Under the pieces are notes generated by a model that made no database searches, was not told the DNA's origin, and was given only the letters and a program-made list of their open reading frames with translations. A stretch of DNA of 64,000 bases from Castanea sativa (Eukaryota; Streptophyta; Magnoliopsida; Fagales; Fagaceae). The translations under genes were made by a program, and so were the position numbers. This document shows, piece by piece, positions 21,806 through 34,387 of the stretch. How positions within the stretch are numbered: the first letter of the stretch is position 1; every line of letters starts with the position of its first letter. The stretch spans positions 19,097,614 through 19,161,613 of the forward strand of contig NC_134015.1 of NCBI RefSeq assembly GCF_040712315.1, given 5' to 3'.

Positions 21806-23274
21806 AGATAAATAGAAAGGTGGAAAAAGATGTACACATTCCAATGAGATGCAGAGGGACTTGTAGAGCTTACCCCCAAATTAGTTGGTATTATAAGAGT
21901 CAATTGTGTAGAGTGGATTTTTCAATCAAAAAAAAAAAAGAGTAGAGTGGATTTTTTAGTTTAGTGTTTTTGCTACATTATAGGCTGACATGTGATTTAG
22001 CTATCTCAAATCTGCATATCATCATTTTAGTATCTATTATGTACTGACAAAATAAAATGATATCAAAATACATTTTTCTTAATATATTTCAAATCAATCA
22101 TATCTATGATTAATTAAAATGAAACTCGGAGCTTTTAAAACAAACAAAACCCCTAAAATCATTTATGATTATTTTTGTACTTAATTTTACAACAATTCCC
22201 CTTTTCAATATACAAAATCTAAGAGTATATTCAAATTTTATCATCCGTTTTGTTGGAAAATATAATTTTGATAATATTTATGATTAAAAAAACCCGATCC
22301 TTAGTTGCAATAGAATCTGCCATGTACAAGTACACCCACTTTATAAAGAAATTGGTAGACTTTGATTTTTCTAGTCCTTATTAACTAGTGGCATTATTCA
22401 AAAATAATTATTTTTAAATGGATAATTGTCAAAGTAAATTAAGCTCATAATGTTGAATTTTCATTTTAAATAATAATTTTTTTCACGATTTATAAAGTCA
22501 TCTATATATATATATATATTAATAGGTAAAACTAAGAGAAAATCCAATTAGGTTTTAAATTATATTCTAATTATTGTCTAATTTTGCGTCAAGTGTCCTA
22601 TTTAAGTTTTTTTAAATTTTTTTTTTCTAGGTGAGTTAATAAGGTGCAAAAGACGAAGGGTCTAATATAAATAAATCATTAAAAACTCAATAAAGGAAAA
22701 AAAAAAAAAAGGAGTGAACTCATATGCATATCCAAAAGAAATTAAAATTAAAAAAAAAATAAAAGAAAGAGAAAGTATAATTTGAATCTATATATGTGTG
22801 TAATTTTAATTTTTTTTTATTGTACCGTGCATATGCACGAATTATACACTAATATTGATAAAAGTTGTATACTAACAAACAAATATTTCCCCTAAAAAAA
22901 AAAAACACACACACACACACACAAACAAACAAACAAACAAACAAATTTTATCAAGTCTTAAACGTTTCATGTGCCTCTTGAGGGTTTATAATTAGGCTAA
23001 TGATAAGCCTTCCCTAAATGTCTTTTCATCTTTTCTTGCTACATGACGTTATGTAGTGGTGGAGTCACGTGTAACTTTGGGGGGAGGCATGGCTCCCAAA
23101 AGGGCCAAAACTATTGAGATCCCTTTATAATTAATTGTATACTCAAATAAGATGGGTTTAAAAAAAAATTGTAATGATTGTCTCCCAAAAAAAAATTTAT
23201 AGAGCCCAGTCTACTATAAATAAGTTTGTATATTTAGAATTCTTTCCTTTAAAATTTCGCAATGACCTCTTTAG
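21806..23274. other. Intergenic, AT-rich, no gene recognised
   Basis: Includes a short CA tract followed by CAAA repeats near 22905-22945 and several A-runs. I see no coding or mobile-element signature. Confidence 0.5.
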
Positions 23275-23287
23275 TTTAGTCTGCCTA

Positions 23288-23440
23288 TTTTTTTTTAAAA
23301 ATGATTTCAACTTATTGTGTCCACTCCTGATAATAGTTTTTTACTATCAGATCAAGACACCAATGTGTAATTGAGAATTGAACCCGGATCTCTTATACAA
23401 GTATTAAAGACCTTACCAGTTAAGTTAATTAGAATACACT
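23288..23440 (-). mobile_element. tRNA-derived SINE (family 1), second copy
   Basis: It is the same family and orientation as the SINE at 3399-3557, with matching B-box region, ATCTCTTATACAAG and AGACACCAATG blocks. The copy is more diverged. A 13-bp target duplication with one mismatch flanks it: TTTAGTCTGCCTA at 23275-23287 and TTTAGTCTCCCTA at 23441-23453. The T-run at 23288-23296 is its A-tail. Confidence 0.8.
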
Positions 23441-23710
23441 TTTAGTCTCCCTAATTAGTTGTTAGTTTTTCAAGTAGACCCCACCCAATTAAAACATAAT
23501 TTTTTATAAAAACCTAACAAATTTCCTAGTGTGTATTTTGTGCAGATCTCGAACTTATGAATCTTTATTTTCACAAATTTGATATTTTTATCATTATCTC
23601 ATATTTTCTCCAACATTTTATCTTTTAATTTTGGATTTAGGTGCTTGATAGGTTGTGATAACTTGATTTGTTTTTAGAAGAGAATTTAGGTTGTCAAAGA
23701 TATAGAGTTT

Positions 23711-23741
<31 letters not shown>

Positions 23742-23838
23742 TTGGAAAAGGAAATTGCTGAAAATTCCCCATAAAATTAATAATAATAGGAGTGTGTGGT
23801 GTGTGGTGTGTGGGTGGTGCTGCATGCATATGGTGCTG

Positions 23839-23888
23839 ATGAGGCATGCGTGTGGTGTTGCTGATGAGGCATGCGTGTGGTGTTGCTG
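23839..23888. repeat. 25-bp tandem duplication
   Basis: GATGAGGCATGCGTGTGGTG and the five bases after it are repeated twice head to tail, within a wider TG/GTGG-rich stretch from 23790. Confidence 0.7.
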
Positions 23889-24560
23889 AGGTGTGTTGTG
23901 TCAATGCTACTAGGGTGTACAATGTAGTCGTGTCATAGATGGTGTTGTACTTGCTTAGTTGGCATTGTGTACTTAATACTATAATGTATATATACTTGTA
24001 TTGGAGGTGCGTCTGCATTAGCATTGTATTGTATTAGAGTTAGTATTGGAGTTAGTTAGTTAGGAATGAGTAGTATTGGATTGGTTAGCTGGCAAGGTAG
24101 TTATATAGCTGGTGTGAAAGGGCAGTTAGGAAGTTAGCTACTGAGCTAATGTGCTATTCAGGGTATTAAACTGGGAGAGTGATTGTACAAGAGGATATGA
24201 AGAAGATTAATATTCCTTTTACCAACATTTCCCTCTCTGCTCTCTTTATCTCTCTTTTCCATCTTTCTCTGTTCCAGGAGGCCTAGTTGTCTTCGAATTC
24301 AACAACCCCAAGCTCCTTAATTCCTAACATTTGGTATCAGAGCAAGGCCTTCCTTAGTTATGGCTGAGACACGTTCCATCACTGCTGCAACACAGGAAGC
24401 TCTGGCTTCTCTTAGAATTGCGTCTGATCATCATGCTAAAGAAATTCAAGAGATGCAAACCATCCAAGAAGTGCATACGCGTACTTTGAACGAGATGCAT
24501 CAACAATTGACTACTCTTGTACAGAAGCATGGTGGTTCTGATCAAGGGGGATTGCCTTAG
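23880..24560 (+). mobile_element. LTR retrotransposon fragment: LTR, primer-binding site, gag start
   Basis: LTR-like sequence ends in TAACA at 24330. It is followed at 24333-24344 by TGGTATCAGAGC, complementary to initiator tRNA-Met, the usual plant LTR-element primer-binding site. A gag-like frame then opens at 24360. Everything downstream of 24560 is missing, so this is the left end of a truncated element. The LTR start near 23880 is a guess. Confidence 0.75.
24360..24560 (+). pseudogene. Truncated gag N-terminus of LTR retrotransposon
   Basis: The 66 residues from MAETRSITAATQEALASLR are predicted helical and coiled-coil-like (EIQEMQTIQEVHTRTLNEMHQQL). They start 15 bp after the primer-binding site, exactly where a plant gag begins. 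The frame stops at TAG 24558-24560. No capsid core, CCHC knuckle or pol follows. I cannot say from this piece whether the element was gypsy or copia. It is included as a remnant and is not a functional gene. Confidence 0.6.
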
Positions 24561-24723
24561 CCTCCAACAATTAACTATTCAGCTAACTTTGAACAAGATG
24601 CATCAACAATTGACTATTCAACTAACTTTCAATTTTTTTGTTTTTTTTTACACTTTCAGCAACAAAAAAAAAAAGTTTTAGCTGAATGAAGTGTTCTCAA
24701 ACAGACTCTAAGAATAACAAAAT

Positions 24724-24883
24724 GAGAAATGCTAAGTTTACAACTTTATCATAATTTTTGTCACAACTTATTCACGTGACAAATAGTGAGTGGTGGAGTT
24801 GTAGGCCCATTACTTTTACTCCACCACTCACGACTTGCTATGTGGCAAATATTGTGGCAAAAGTTATGGTTCTAACAATTTTT
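24724..24883. mobile_element. 160-bp MITE with 9-bp TSD (MULE-type)
   Basis: A perfect TSD TAACAAAAT lies at 24715-24723 and 24884-24892. The sequence is a near-complete palindrome: AGTGAGTGGTGGAGT at the centre-left pairs with ACTCCACCACTCAC at the centre-right. Termini GAGAAATGCTAAG and AAAAATTGTTAGA (complement strand) are imperfect. A partial relative with CTCCACCACTCAC is at about 55058-55115. Confidence 0.75.
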
Positions 24884-24981
24884 TAACAAAATACCCTTGC
24901 CATTTTTTTAATAAAATAAGAAACGTGACGCAAAATTGAGAATCAAATTATAATCTAATTGGATTTTCTATGAGTTTTGGC

Positions 24982-25023
<42 letters not shown>

Positions 25024-25109
25024 GCCACAATTTAGGTTCAAGAACAATTCTATCGTCCTTGAAATACAGTACATATTCTATTTTTTATCCTTAATTTTTA
25101 CAAACCTAT

Positions 25110-25300
25110 TTCCATCATTAAAGATATTAAATTTCAACCATTTTCATCATTCAAATTTTAAATTGTAAACCATTTCATTCTTTGGTCCACTTTTGTTAAA
25201 AATAATTTATATTTTAGGGTAAAAAAATAGATGAACATGTACTGTATTTTAGGGGACAAAAATGATATAATTTAGTTGGACTCAATGGAGTCCAATTATT
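25110..25300. repeat. Dispersed about 190-bp repeat, copy 2
   Basis: Same order and orientation as 17153-17345, including GATATAATTTAGTTGGACTC. Immediately downstream a short AATTATATTATAAGAACATA phrase is itself duplicated (about 25310 and 25361). Confidence 0.65.
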
Positions 25301-26967
25301 ATAAAACAAAAAAATTATATTATAAGAACATAAATAGTTAGACCCTACAGAGTACTGACCAATTATATTATAAGAACATAACTAGTTAGAGTACTGACCA
25401 ATGGAGTAATGGTAGAAGTGTAGTATGTTTTATTCTAAGTTCATAGCTTGTGAATTATATAATAGTTTCTATCTGATAAGGTGATTAAGATGACCGATAG
25501 TTCATTCTAAAAAAAAAAAGAGGTGACCGATAGTTGGATAATTGATAATACTCGAAGCTCAGTTGTGATATGTTTGCAGCATTATATTCTTTCTAGGTCA
25601 TTGTTAATTTCTTTAAGATTATAATTTTATTTATATAGAACTGCTAGAATTTTTTTTTTTTTTTTTTTGAGAGTCAAAACTGTTAGTGTTTAGATGTATT
25701 TGTGTGTGGTTGTTTTTTAAATAATAATAGATTATGGCTTCAAGAATTTACTTTCTGACCTAAGTAGATTATATACCCCAGGCCTTGAAGCTGATTTCAT
25801 ACAACAAATCCATTGATTCTGAATGACCAAATATCTACAGCTTTATCCTTCTCACAAAAAATAAAATAAAAATCTATGGCTTTACAAGAATAGGTATGTG
25901 AAACAGTGAGAGGTCTTTTTTGGGCCAAAACCGAAATAAAATAAATGGGGAGATTGGCCCATCCCTGAAATAAAATGAATGGGCAGAATGGCCTAAACTA
26001 ATGATTTAAAGTTTTCCAAAACCCCAAAAAATGGCCCAAAACAAACTTTAACTAAAGAGGAACTGGCCCAATACAGTAGCCCAACCCGTAACCCACATAG
26101 ACCTGCCCATCCACCCGATTAGCCTTTAGGGCAGACCATTATCGGTTGCGGATTCCTCCAACCCTACCTGGTCGGATTGGATCCGACCCATGCTCAACGT
26201 TCATGATTTTTTTATTTGAACTAACCTTTTGGTAAAATCTTACATGAGATCCAAATAACCAACGTTATTGCAATTTTCAAAGTTAATAGTAGAAGAAAAA
26301 ACAAGTTAGCATAAGAAACTTAGCTTGACATGCTTCTCATATTTTCTCTCTTCCAATAAGAACATCAAATCTAATGGGTTCTATTTCTCAAAAAGAAAAA
26401 AAAAAAAAAAAAAAAGCATTGGTGATTTTTTTTCACTCAACTCTTCATCTATGGTAAATTGACTATAATCTTTTATGCCATAATTTTTCAATAACTCAGA
26501 TGCGGTGGACGATAAATGGAAAAAAAAAATAGTGAATCTATGTGAAAGTAAATTAAATATCAACCAATCATAGTTTATTACATTGAATAGTTATAGAAAA
26601 GGTATGGTAAATTGCTTTTAGCTTCATGTGATTGTTGTCAAGAATCTTGTAGCTGAATTGACACATTTTCCTGCACAAAGTACGTGAGGGTCTAAGAGGA
26701 AAATTATTCTAACTACGAAGTTAGCAACATATTGTAATTATCTCAAAAAAAAAAAAAAAAAAAAACTACTTGCGGTTGTGAATAATGAGACCATATCACT
26801 TTCTATCGTCTAATGTTCTAATATATTATATATTGGTAGATTCCAACTTTGTTTTACTTATTCATTCAGTTGGAAACTGTGAAAATGTTGGCACTAGAAT
26901 TATATTTTGATGTTGGGCATAATTCCTTAACGTTCCTCATGGCAGCCTCTATTCTCATTCTCGCTCG
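25301..26967. other. Intergenic, no recognised gene
   Basis: AT-rich with several poly-A/T runs. A GC-richer stretch at 25920-26200 contains repeated GGCCCA/CCCAAAAC words and no domain. Confidence 0.5.
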
Positions 26968-26975
26968 CTCTGAAG

Positions 26976-27565
26976 CAATGTGGCCGATACCGTACCGGTA
27001 CCGGCCGTACCGGCTGGTACATACCGTACCGGCCAGTGCACCGGTACTGGTACACTTCTATATTGTACCAGAAAAAATACCAGCCGTACCGGCCGCGTAC
27101 CGGCCATACAGGCCAATTTCGGGCAATACCGGCCGGTACAGAAAAAAGTTTTTTTTTTTGTTTTTTTTTTAGTTTTGTAATTTTTGAATTTTTGTAAAGG
27201 CATAATGGTAACTTATTTACATTAACTTCTTAGTATTATTTGTTTTCTTAGTATGCAATGAACAACTAAGCTTTCTATTTTTTATATTGTGTTTTTTTTT
27301 TCTTTTATTTGATACTAAAGTCTAAAACTATGAATAATTTGTTCTGAATTGAGGTAATTTTTTATAATAAACTTTTATATTTACTATAATATAAGTGAAA
27401 TATTATATGTTTATAAACATGATTCTAGATATTTTGGTGTGTGTGTGTGTGTATATATAAAATAGCGGTAAACCCGAAACGGTACACCGGTATTGACCGG
27501 TATCCGAAATATATCGTACCGGTGACCAAACCGGTACAGCCTCCGGTACGGTATTGACTTCCTTG
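26976..27565. mobile_element. hAT-type element with CCGGTA-rich ends, copy 1 (590 bp)
   Basis: A perfect 8-bp TSD CTCTGAAG lies at 26968-26975 and 27566-27573. Termini are CAATGTGGCCGATACCG at the left and CAAGGAAGTCAATACCG on the opposite strand. Both ends are packed with ACCGGTAC/CCGTACCGG words. The AT-rich middle includes a short GT repeat. An inverted-orientation relative lies at 35069-35589. No transposase. Confidence 0.87.
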
Positions 27566-27573
27566 CTCTGAAG

Positions 27574-28267
27574 TTATCTTTGAATGGATTTTGATCTTAT
27601 TTGTCTGCTCTTAATTCAAAACGTTGTTCATAACATGGAAGACTTATTTATAGGAATCAATGCCCTTCAGGGATCTCCTTCTGATTGCATTCCTTAAAAA
27701 TAATAATAATAACAAAAATAAAATGAGCTTGAAATTTGAATACCATTTATTCCATATTATTATTTGTAAAATAGTTTATATCTCTAGCATTATTCTTTAT
27801 TCAGATGAAAAATAAATAAAAAATGCTAAATTTTAGGGAATAAAAAGATGAATGTGAAGGAAAAAAAAAATCTTAAATTTTAAGAGTTCTCTTTTTAAAT
27901 TCAAAATAAAATTTTTTATTTGATATTTATGACACTATTTCTAAGAGAAGTTACTATTTATTAATGAGAATATTTTTGAATCACATAAAAGTTCAGTTCA
28001 AAAAATAATCCTCTTATAAATAGTATAGATGAAATATATGTTTAATTTTTTCCCATTCATGTTCACATTGCCTAGTAACAGTTATTGGAGTTGTAAATAC
28101 CTTACTTTTTTTTCTACTAACTTCTTCCATCGGGGGACCCTTACAAACTCTTTTCTTTCCGTTAATGTTTGTTGAATTATGCTTCTTTAATTTTGGACCT
28201 CTATATATATTAATCCACTTTGCTTTTCACACATTTATGCTTCATTTGTACCCCTCTCTCTCTCTCT

Positions 28268-28310
<43 letters not shown>

Positions 28311-28400
28311 AAAAAAGAAATCTATATCTATATCTAATTCCATATAATGTTGGTAGAATATAAAGTTACTTATATAAATATAATCATAATATATAAATAC
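27574..28400. other. Intergenic with AT microsatellite
   Basis: AT-rich, with a TC run into an (AT)n tract at 28255-28304. No gene seen. Confidence 0.5.
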
Positions 28401-28975
28401 CTACTATACGGCATACGACAAGGGGCCCATTTCCCCCAAGCCCAAACTTGAATAGTCTTATGAACAGTGCCCGGCCATGGGCCCACTATTTCTCATGGTT
28501 AACCATTAAGTGGCCCAAAAGCATCAGCCCATCATTTGGGAGTTTGGTGCGCGGTAGGGACGGTCTCTGTAATCAATAGATGCACCGATGCTGCTCGGTT
28601 ATACCTCAGCAAATCAAGAGTGTCTTTGGAAGATTTCACTGCCGAGCAACTTTCAGCGGCTAGCACTAGTCCCAATGTCCTAGCTCCTGTTCCCAACGAA
28701 GCATATATTTTTTAGGAATTATCAAATTGGGTCCCACTCACACGAGTGGTATCAGAGAGCAATCATGACTCAATCCACTATCTTCAAGCTATAAATATAC
28801 AAAGAAAAGGGGGAAAAGGGGTTAGACATTTGAGAGGTAAGACTAAGAGAATAGTCAAGCATATAAAAGAGCTTTCAGAGAGAGGGAAGGAGAGACTAGC
28901 TTCTGTACCAGGCATTTCAACGTATCCGTCTGGGAGCTACCCATTGTAGGATACTCAAAACTCACTAAACAAGTA
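28401..28975 (+). mobile_element. Probable LTR-retroelement fragment with primer-binding site
   Basis: A GC-richer block ends at about 28740. It is followed by GTGGTATCAGAGAGC at 28746-28760, a near match to the initiator tRNA-Met primer-binding site, and then an ATG at 28764. Only a short Lys/Arg-rich frame (28746-28949) follows. LTR boundaries were not resolved. Confidence 0.5.
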
Positions 28976-29053
28976 AATTGTGATCCCAAATACTTAGTCT
29001 AGCCCTTAGTGGAAAATTGGGCATGCACACCTACTATTAAGAATAATGATAAC

Positions 29054-29930
29054 ACCACCGTGCACCTTGATGTGGCAATCACTCTACAAGTATAAGTGTT
29101 TACAGGGTGTAGGTGGTAAGGGCCAAGGTTCAAGTTTCCAAGAGGGAGCTTTACACATGTAAGTACTAGGAAATTAACAGCTCAAGCCCACTAAGAATAG
29201 TGATGCCTTGTCCCTCAATTCTAGCCCACACAATAGAATTTTTTAAAGAGAGTGGGAAAAAAGTTCTAACATAATTCTTGGACTAAGTTCTGGTCTAATC
29301 TGAGAAACTAGAAGTTCTGGAAAAAGACAATTCAAATAGTTATTAAGGATTTTACTATCCTCGGGAGAATCCGAGGACTTGTTCTTATAGATGAATGATA
29401 CAAATTCCGCACCCAACCTTCACTGTTCTTTCCATAGTACCTTTTTACACTTAGAAAATTATATCTGCCCCCTAACTGGGAGGTTCCCCTCTCTATCCTT
29501 TCTCTTGGCATCCTAGCTCTCCTCCTGTATGCTTCAGAGCTTTTCTTAGGTCACTTGTCCTATCAAAGCTCTGATGAAAGTGATAGAAGGGGCTATTAGC
29601 TCTGAAACTACTATTCAAGTATCATTTCCTCATTAATGCAGCTGATAAGGTTGTTGCAGTGCATCAATGCTGTAGGAGAAGGTATACCCTTTATAGGAAG
29701 CTTTCTCCCACCGTCTTGGCCCTCCCTCCATGATCCTTTCTCCTCCAAATGGGTTCTCCCATGATGCTATCTTGCATCCCTTTCCCTTCTTGGGTCGGTG
29801 AAGTCCTCGGGTTTGATATATTTTGCGAGTGGAACGTTCGATACTTCATATTACATTCTCTTCGGTCCTCAGATACCCTACAACACACATATGCACTTAG
29901 ATTATGCTAAAGTAAAATTTTTATATTGTA
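29054..29930 (+). mobile_element. SINE family 2, interrupted by a solo LTR
   Basis: The SINE head and body run from about 29054 to 29157 (CACTCTACAAGTATAAGTG, GGTTCAAGTTTCCAAGAGGG). They resume at 29888 with ATATGCACTTAGATTATGCT, which continues the family consensus seen at 43448 (complement) and 56380. The 725-bp insertion lies between GAGGGAGCTTTACACA and the next consensus base. Confidence 0.72.
29158..29882. mobile_element. Solo LTR (725 bp) inside a SINE
   Basis: It starts TGTAAG and ends CCTACA (TG...CA with inverted TGTA/TACA). It is flanked by a 5-bp target duplication ACACA at 29153-29157 and 29883-29887. No internal region is present, as expected after recombination between two LTRs. 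Removing it and one ACACA restores the SINE consensus. Confidence 0.78.
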
Positions 29931-30268
29931 TGTGTTAAAATTTAATAATAATATAAATTCATAGGTTTTAACTTTTTATATTATTGTTGCTAGGTAAGAG
30001 GTTGAAAGCCCCCCATTTTTCACATAATTACTCTAATATAAAATTTTAATTTGGGTAAAGTTGTAACTTTAGGTTACAATCAATTTTGTAGTCAAACTTT
30101 GTCCTACAATAATTTGGGGTGATAAATAAAATAGTAGTAGGCAAACTTTATATCTTATATATATAGTTGAGGAACTCTTACATTATTTGTTTTGATAACT
30201 CTAAGCAATTAAAGGTTTGTTTATGTGAGTTCCAGTTAATATAATTGGTAAAATCTTCTTTAAAAAAA

Positions 30269-31986
30269 GGTATAAATGCAAATTGCACTCTCTAAATTTG
30301 ACCAAAATTCATTTTAGTTTTCTACCTTTACTTACGTTCAATTAAGTTATCTAAATTTTAACTTTCAAGTTTATTCAACTAAGACACTTTCATCAAATTT
30401 CTTTAAATGTTGTAGTTAAGTGTCATAAATTTTATAAAATTTTCTTCAAATTTTTAAAATTTAAAAAATCCAATTTCTATGGTTATATTTTTATGTATTG
30501 GCATATTTGGGATCAAAATGCACTTTATATGTATATGAGTCTTAGTTTCTAATGTGTTCGAGAAGATTATGATTGAATCTACAAGTGGTATTATTGAAAA
30601 CACTAGACTGCTCAAGAAAAGTTGAATCTATAGATCCTGATACCTCTTTGATACATGACGATATATCAAGACTTAATGAAGCTCAATACCTAGCTTGATA
30701 CCTCTTGATCTATTGAGTTACGACACTTTAGAATTAGCAAGCAACATTTTATTCTAAGCAACCATTGTTTGTAGGTTTGTGTAACCTAATAGAAGAGCCT
30801 ATTAAAAGGCCTATTAAGCTCCTATTTAAATAAGGTGTGTTATGATCTTAGTGTCCCACATTGCTTAAGTGTAAGTTTAAACATGTGTATATAAACTCTT
30901 GGGTACCTTCCCTTTGCAAGCTGGTTTTCAAGGATAAGTTTTACCCATGGGTTGCTAACATTTGATATCAAAGTTAACCATCACCCAAAGTAATCGGGTG
31001 TAACTCATTGAGTATGGGATCAAATGAATTACAACTTTGTGGTTAGATCTTGGAGAGAGCAACCTAGAGGCTAGATTAAAATAACTAATAGATGAGTGGA
31101 ATTGCCAAAAGAGACTACTTTCGGGTTAGTGTGATAGAGTAAGCCGTCGTGGACGTCGGCTAGAGAGAAACCCCTAATGCTTCATAAGGTTTTATATTGA
31201 AACCTAGCCTCCATGTTTTGAACTTGTGTATTAGAAAATAGAAGAAAGAGATCTTGTTATGAATTTTGTGCGCCTTTAGGTTCTATACTAAGCAAAATTT
31301 CTGACACCAACAATTGAAGATCTTATTGGTGTTTTTGTGTGAAGTTGTTGCAAATCAGTTATAACAATCAAAAGGGTTGCTGTGGAGTTAGTCACGTAGT
31401 GGGATTTGTGCAATGTTGTTAGTCACATATTGGGATCCGTGTAAAGGAGAAGTCTCCACAAGAACAAATCCGATTGAGAATTGCAGTTGATAATAGTATA
31501 GGTTAGTAGGTTCAATTGTAAGTTGGTATTTTGGAATAAGCTAGTGGATATGATTCCTTATACTTGTGACTGTTTGATTCTTGATTAGTGGATTCTTCGA
31601 GAGTGCTGACTTGGAATTCATCCGATAAAGTTTTTGTCTACGGAAAATTTTCTCATCGTGATCAAATTGTCGTATCAAATTTATTTTCTACTGCATTTAA
31701 TTTAGTTTATTTTTTGGATTGTGCCTCCACGTGATTGCATGTAATTTGAATAATTAATCAATTTTGGTTAATTAAATTAATTAATTGTGGTCCATCTATA
31801 ACCTAACAGAATTAATTATTGAAAAATATTTTCTAGAATTTCTTTTTAAAAAAATGTAACCAAAGTTGACGAAATTTTTTTAATTGAATAAACTTGAAAC
31901 TTAAAAGACTCAATTGAATAAAAACAAAATTAGATGACTGAAATAAATTATAGACGAACTTAGAGGATGCATTTTGCATTTTTTCC
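30269..31986. mobile_element. Probable MULE-type element containing an LTR-like insertion
   Basis: The left arm, starting near 30269 (TATAAATGCAAATTGCACTC), matches the inverted right arm ending near 31986 (CATTTTGCATTTTTTCC) over about 180 bp. The AT-rich flanks AAAAAAAG are only an approximate duplication. Between the arms, a piece ending CCTAACA at 31808 and containing promoter-like and leader-like text looks like a retroelement LTR; its left edge was not found. Confidence 0.5.
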
Positions 31987-32129
31987 ATAAAAAAGTAAAT
32001 TTTTTTTTTTTTTTGGTTATTGATTAAGATATCTAGATTGAAATTCCACATATATAAATTAAAAATCAGTTACTATATTAACTTGACAAAAAACAATAAT
32101 CTAGGAACCGACAGTATTGATTCAAATCT

Positions 32130-33100
32130 ATTGCATCATATAAAGGGTTGGCATGCGCTATGCGCAAGAAAAGAACTTTGTGAGAAAGCAAGACATCGTA
32201 CTTGGTAGTGTTAATCTACTGGAATGCGTGGAGCCTCCAAAGAGGGACCTTTAGGATTTGGATAATTCGTGCTAAAGACACTAAGCCATTGTACTTATGA
32301 GGTTGGAAAGGCTAGCTATTGACGTCATAGAACATTTTGATTTTTTTATTTTCCAAAAGACTTCTTCCAATGTCAGAAACAAACTCACTAGTTTTGCCAC
32401 AATTCTTCTTCTTGGCAGATTGTATCCGGTTGTTTGTCACTTTCACATAGACCCACTATTTTTTAAATAAATTAGTTTTTATCTTTTTGTAACAGATATA
32501 ACATAAAAGTTACCAAAAATTATATATTTTGATAAACATTATACAAATAAGTAACCAAAAACAATATCTTTGGATACAGTGCACCATGCAATTACCACCC
32601 ATGTGAGATGTAAAAGTTGATTAGGTAATTTTTTTTAACCTTTTAAACATTTACATTTTACTTTATTAGGTAATTGCACCATTACCACCCGTGTGATCTC
32701 AATCTAATGTGGATTAATTTGAATGAGAAGAGAAAGGAAAGAAAGAGAAGAAAAAGAAAATTCATAAAAAATTATTTTACTATTTTATCTCTATAAATTA
32801 TAAATTAATAATTAATTAAGAGGATATAAAATTATTTTTACAAAAAAAAAATTAAAACCTTTCAAAGATATAAGAGTAATTTTACAAATAAATTAAGCAT
32901 CTTCTTCCTAATTGAAGGAAAAGGAAAATGTGAAAAATTGGTGGACCCATGAAAACCCTTTCCTCTCATCTTACCTTCTCTCCCCTACGTTATACATGCC
33001 AAAGATGCTGAGGTGGGTTAGTCATTGTTGACCTTAACGAACATCTTGATTTATGTGGGGGTTAAGAGTGATTTTTGACATCATCATATGGATAATAGAA
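32130..33100. repeat. Dispersed repeat family R, copy 1
   Basis: Shares ordered blocks with 38100-39290, 40200-42262 and 53040-55018: GCTATGCGCAAGAAAAGAAC, GGAGCCTCCAAAGAGGGACC, CATAGAACATTTTGATTTT, then CAAAGATGCTGAGGTGGG at about 33000. No coding potential. The family is unidentified and may be the remains of a large non-coding element. Confidence 0.6.
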
Positions 33101-33539
33101 CAATTTTACTGCAACTTCTTTAAAAAGTAATTTTCGTACGTAAACCATTAAACTTTTTTTAGCCGTTTTTTACAAGATAAAAAAGCTTGCAATAATTAAA
33201 ATTATTATTTTTGAATGTAACCTATCTTTCTTTTATATTTCTCTATTGTTTAGTCATATATATTTTGTTTTGTTTCAATAATTTTTATGCAGCGAATCAT
33301 CTGATTCTTTAATATTTTTTAGTCTCTTAGAAGTTTTAATATATGAAATTTTCTAACAAATTTTTTGTAAGCCATTGCACATTCAGGCAATGACTTCTTC
33401 ATAAAATTGTAACACAAATTGAAGTCATATAAGAGCAAATCATGCAATGGTGTAGTTTCTTAATGAAATTAAGATTTTATAAAATTATTTTTCTTTATCT
33501 CACAAACACGCGTGTATAGCACAAGTTAACGACTAGTAT

Positions 33540-33606
33540 TTTTAAAAATTGTGTTGTTAGGTCCTAACTCATGTTATTATTTCCCCTCAAAAAAAAAAAA
33601 TCATGC

Positions 33607-33643
<37 letters not shown>

Positions 33644-33745
33644 GGTTGGACTTTATATGATGTGAGCATTCTTGCGATTGTGACGATGTGGTTCGTGTTT
33701 CACCCCCCCCCCCCCCCACTCGCCTAGCTGAAGGAAAAAACAAGA
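33540..33745. repeat. Dispersed repeat, copy 2 of the 4365-4505 block
   Basis: Ordered matches to the block next to the LINE, with an ATT tract (33610-33641) and a 15-base C-run (33703-33717) added. Confidence 0.6.
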
Positions 33746-34387
33746 AATATATGATTTGTAGTTTTTGTCACAATCCTATTAAATACATTTGAAAACACAC
33801 AGTTATTGCTTATTTTATTTGTAGTTTGATGAATTTAAAGAGGAATGAAAATTTTTATTTGGCACTGCCCAGAAAATATCATATAATTAAATAAATTATT
33901 TATCTAAAAGCATATTATAAGGTGGACTACAATTTTCAATATTATATTATGGATAACCATATATTAATCCATTAATTTAAGGGTAAATTATATAGTTGGT
34001 TCCTATCTTTTATACCAAATATCAATTTAATCTCTAACATTTTCAATGATATGTCAATTTTGTCTCTATTGTTATTCTTGGGATAGAAAAATTTGATATG
34101 TCAAATGGAATAATAAAAACTGATTTTTCATATTGCATCAATTACCAATTGTACCGCCACATTAAATAAATAAATAATAACCCACAAATTATCTGTTCAA
34201 ACATGAGTTCTAGTTTGGGAAAAATTCTAAAATCTCTAACTTCTTTAAAGTAAATCTCTTCTTTTACTTTGTTTGCCTCCCTCTATTTGCAAAGGATCAG
34301 TAGGGCTCTGTTCACGTAAATATATTATTTCTAAGAACATCATAAACATATTTCTGCAAAGAGAATTTGCCAAATTGAATTTAATTA

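Noticed and set aside
26849..27203. Overlapping open frames over the CCGGTA-rich element, on both strands
   Set aside because: They arise from the repetitive ACCGGTAC units of the hAT end; the translations are low-complexity Tyr/Arg/Pro/Val strings.
28747..28757. A tRNA gene suggested by TGGTATCAGAG
   Set aside because: Only the primer-binding-site complement is present; no acceptor stem or other arms can be folded around it.
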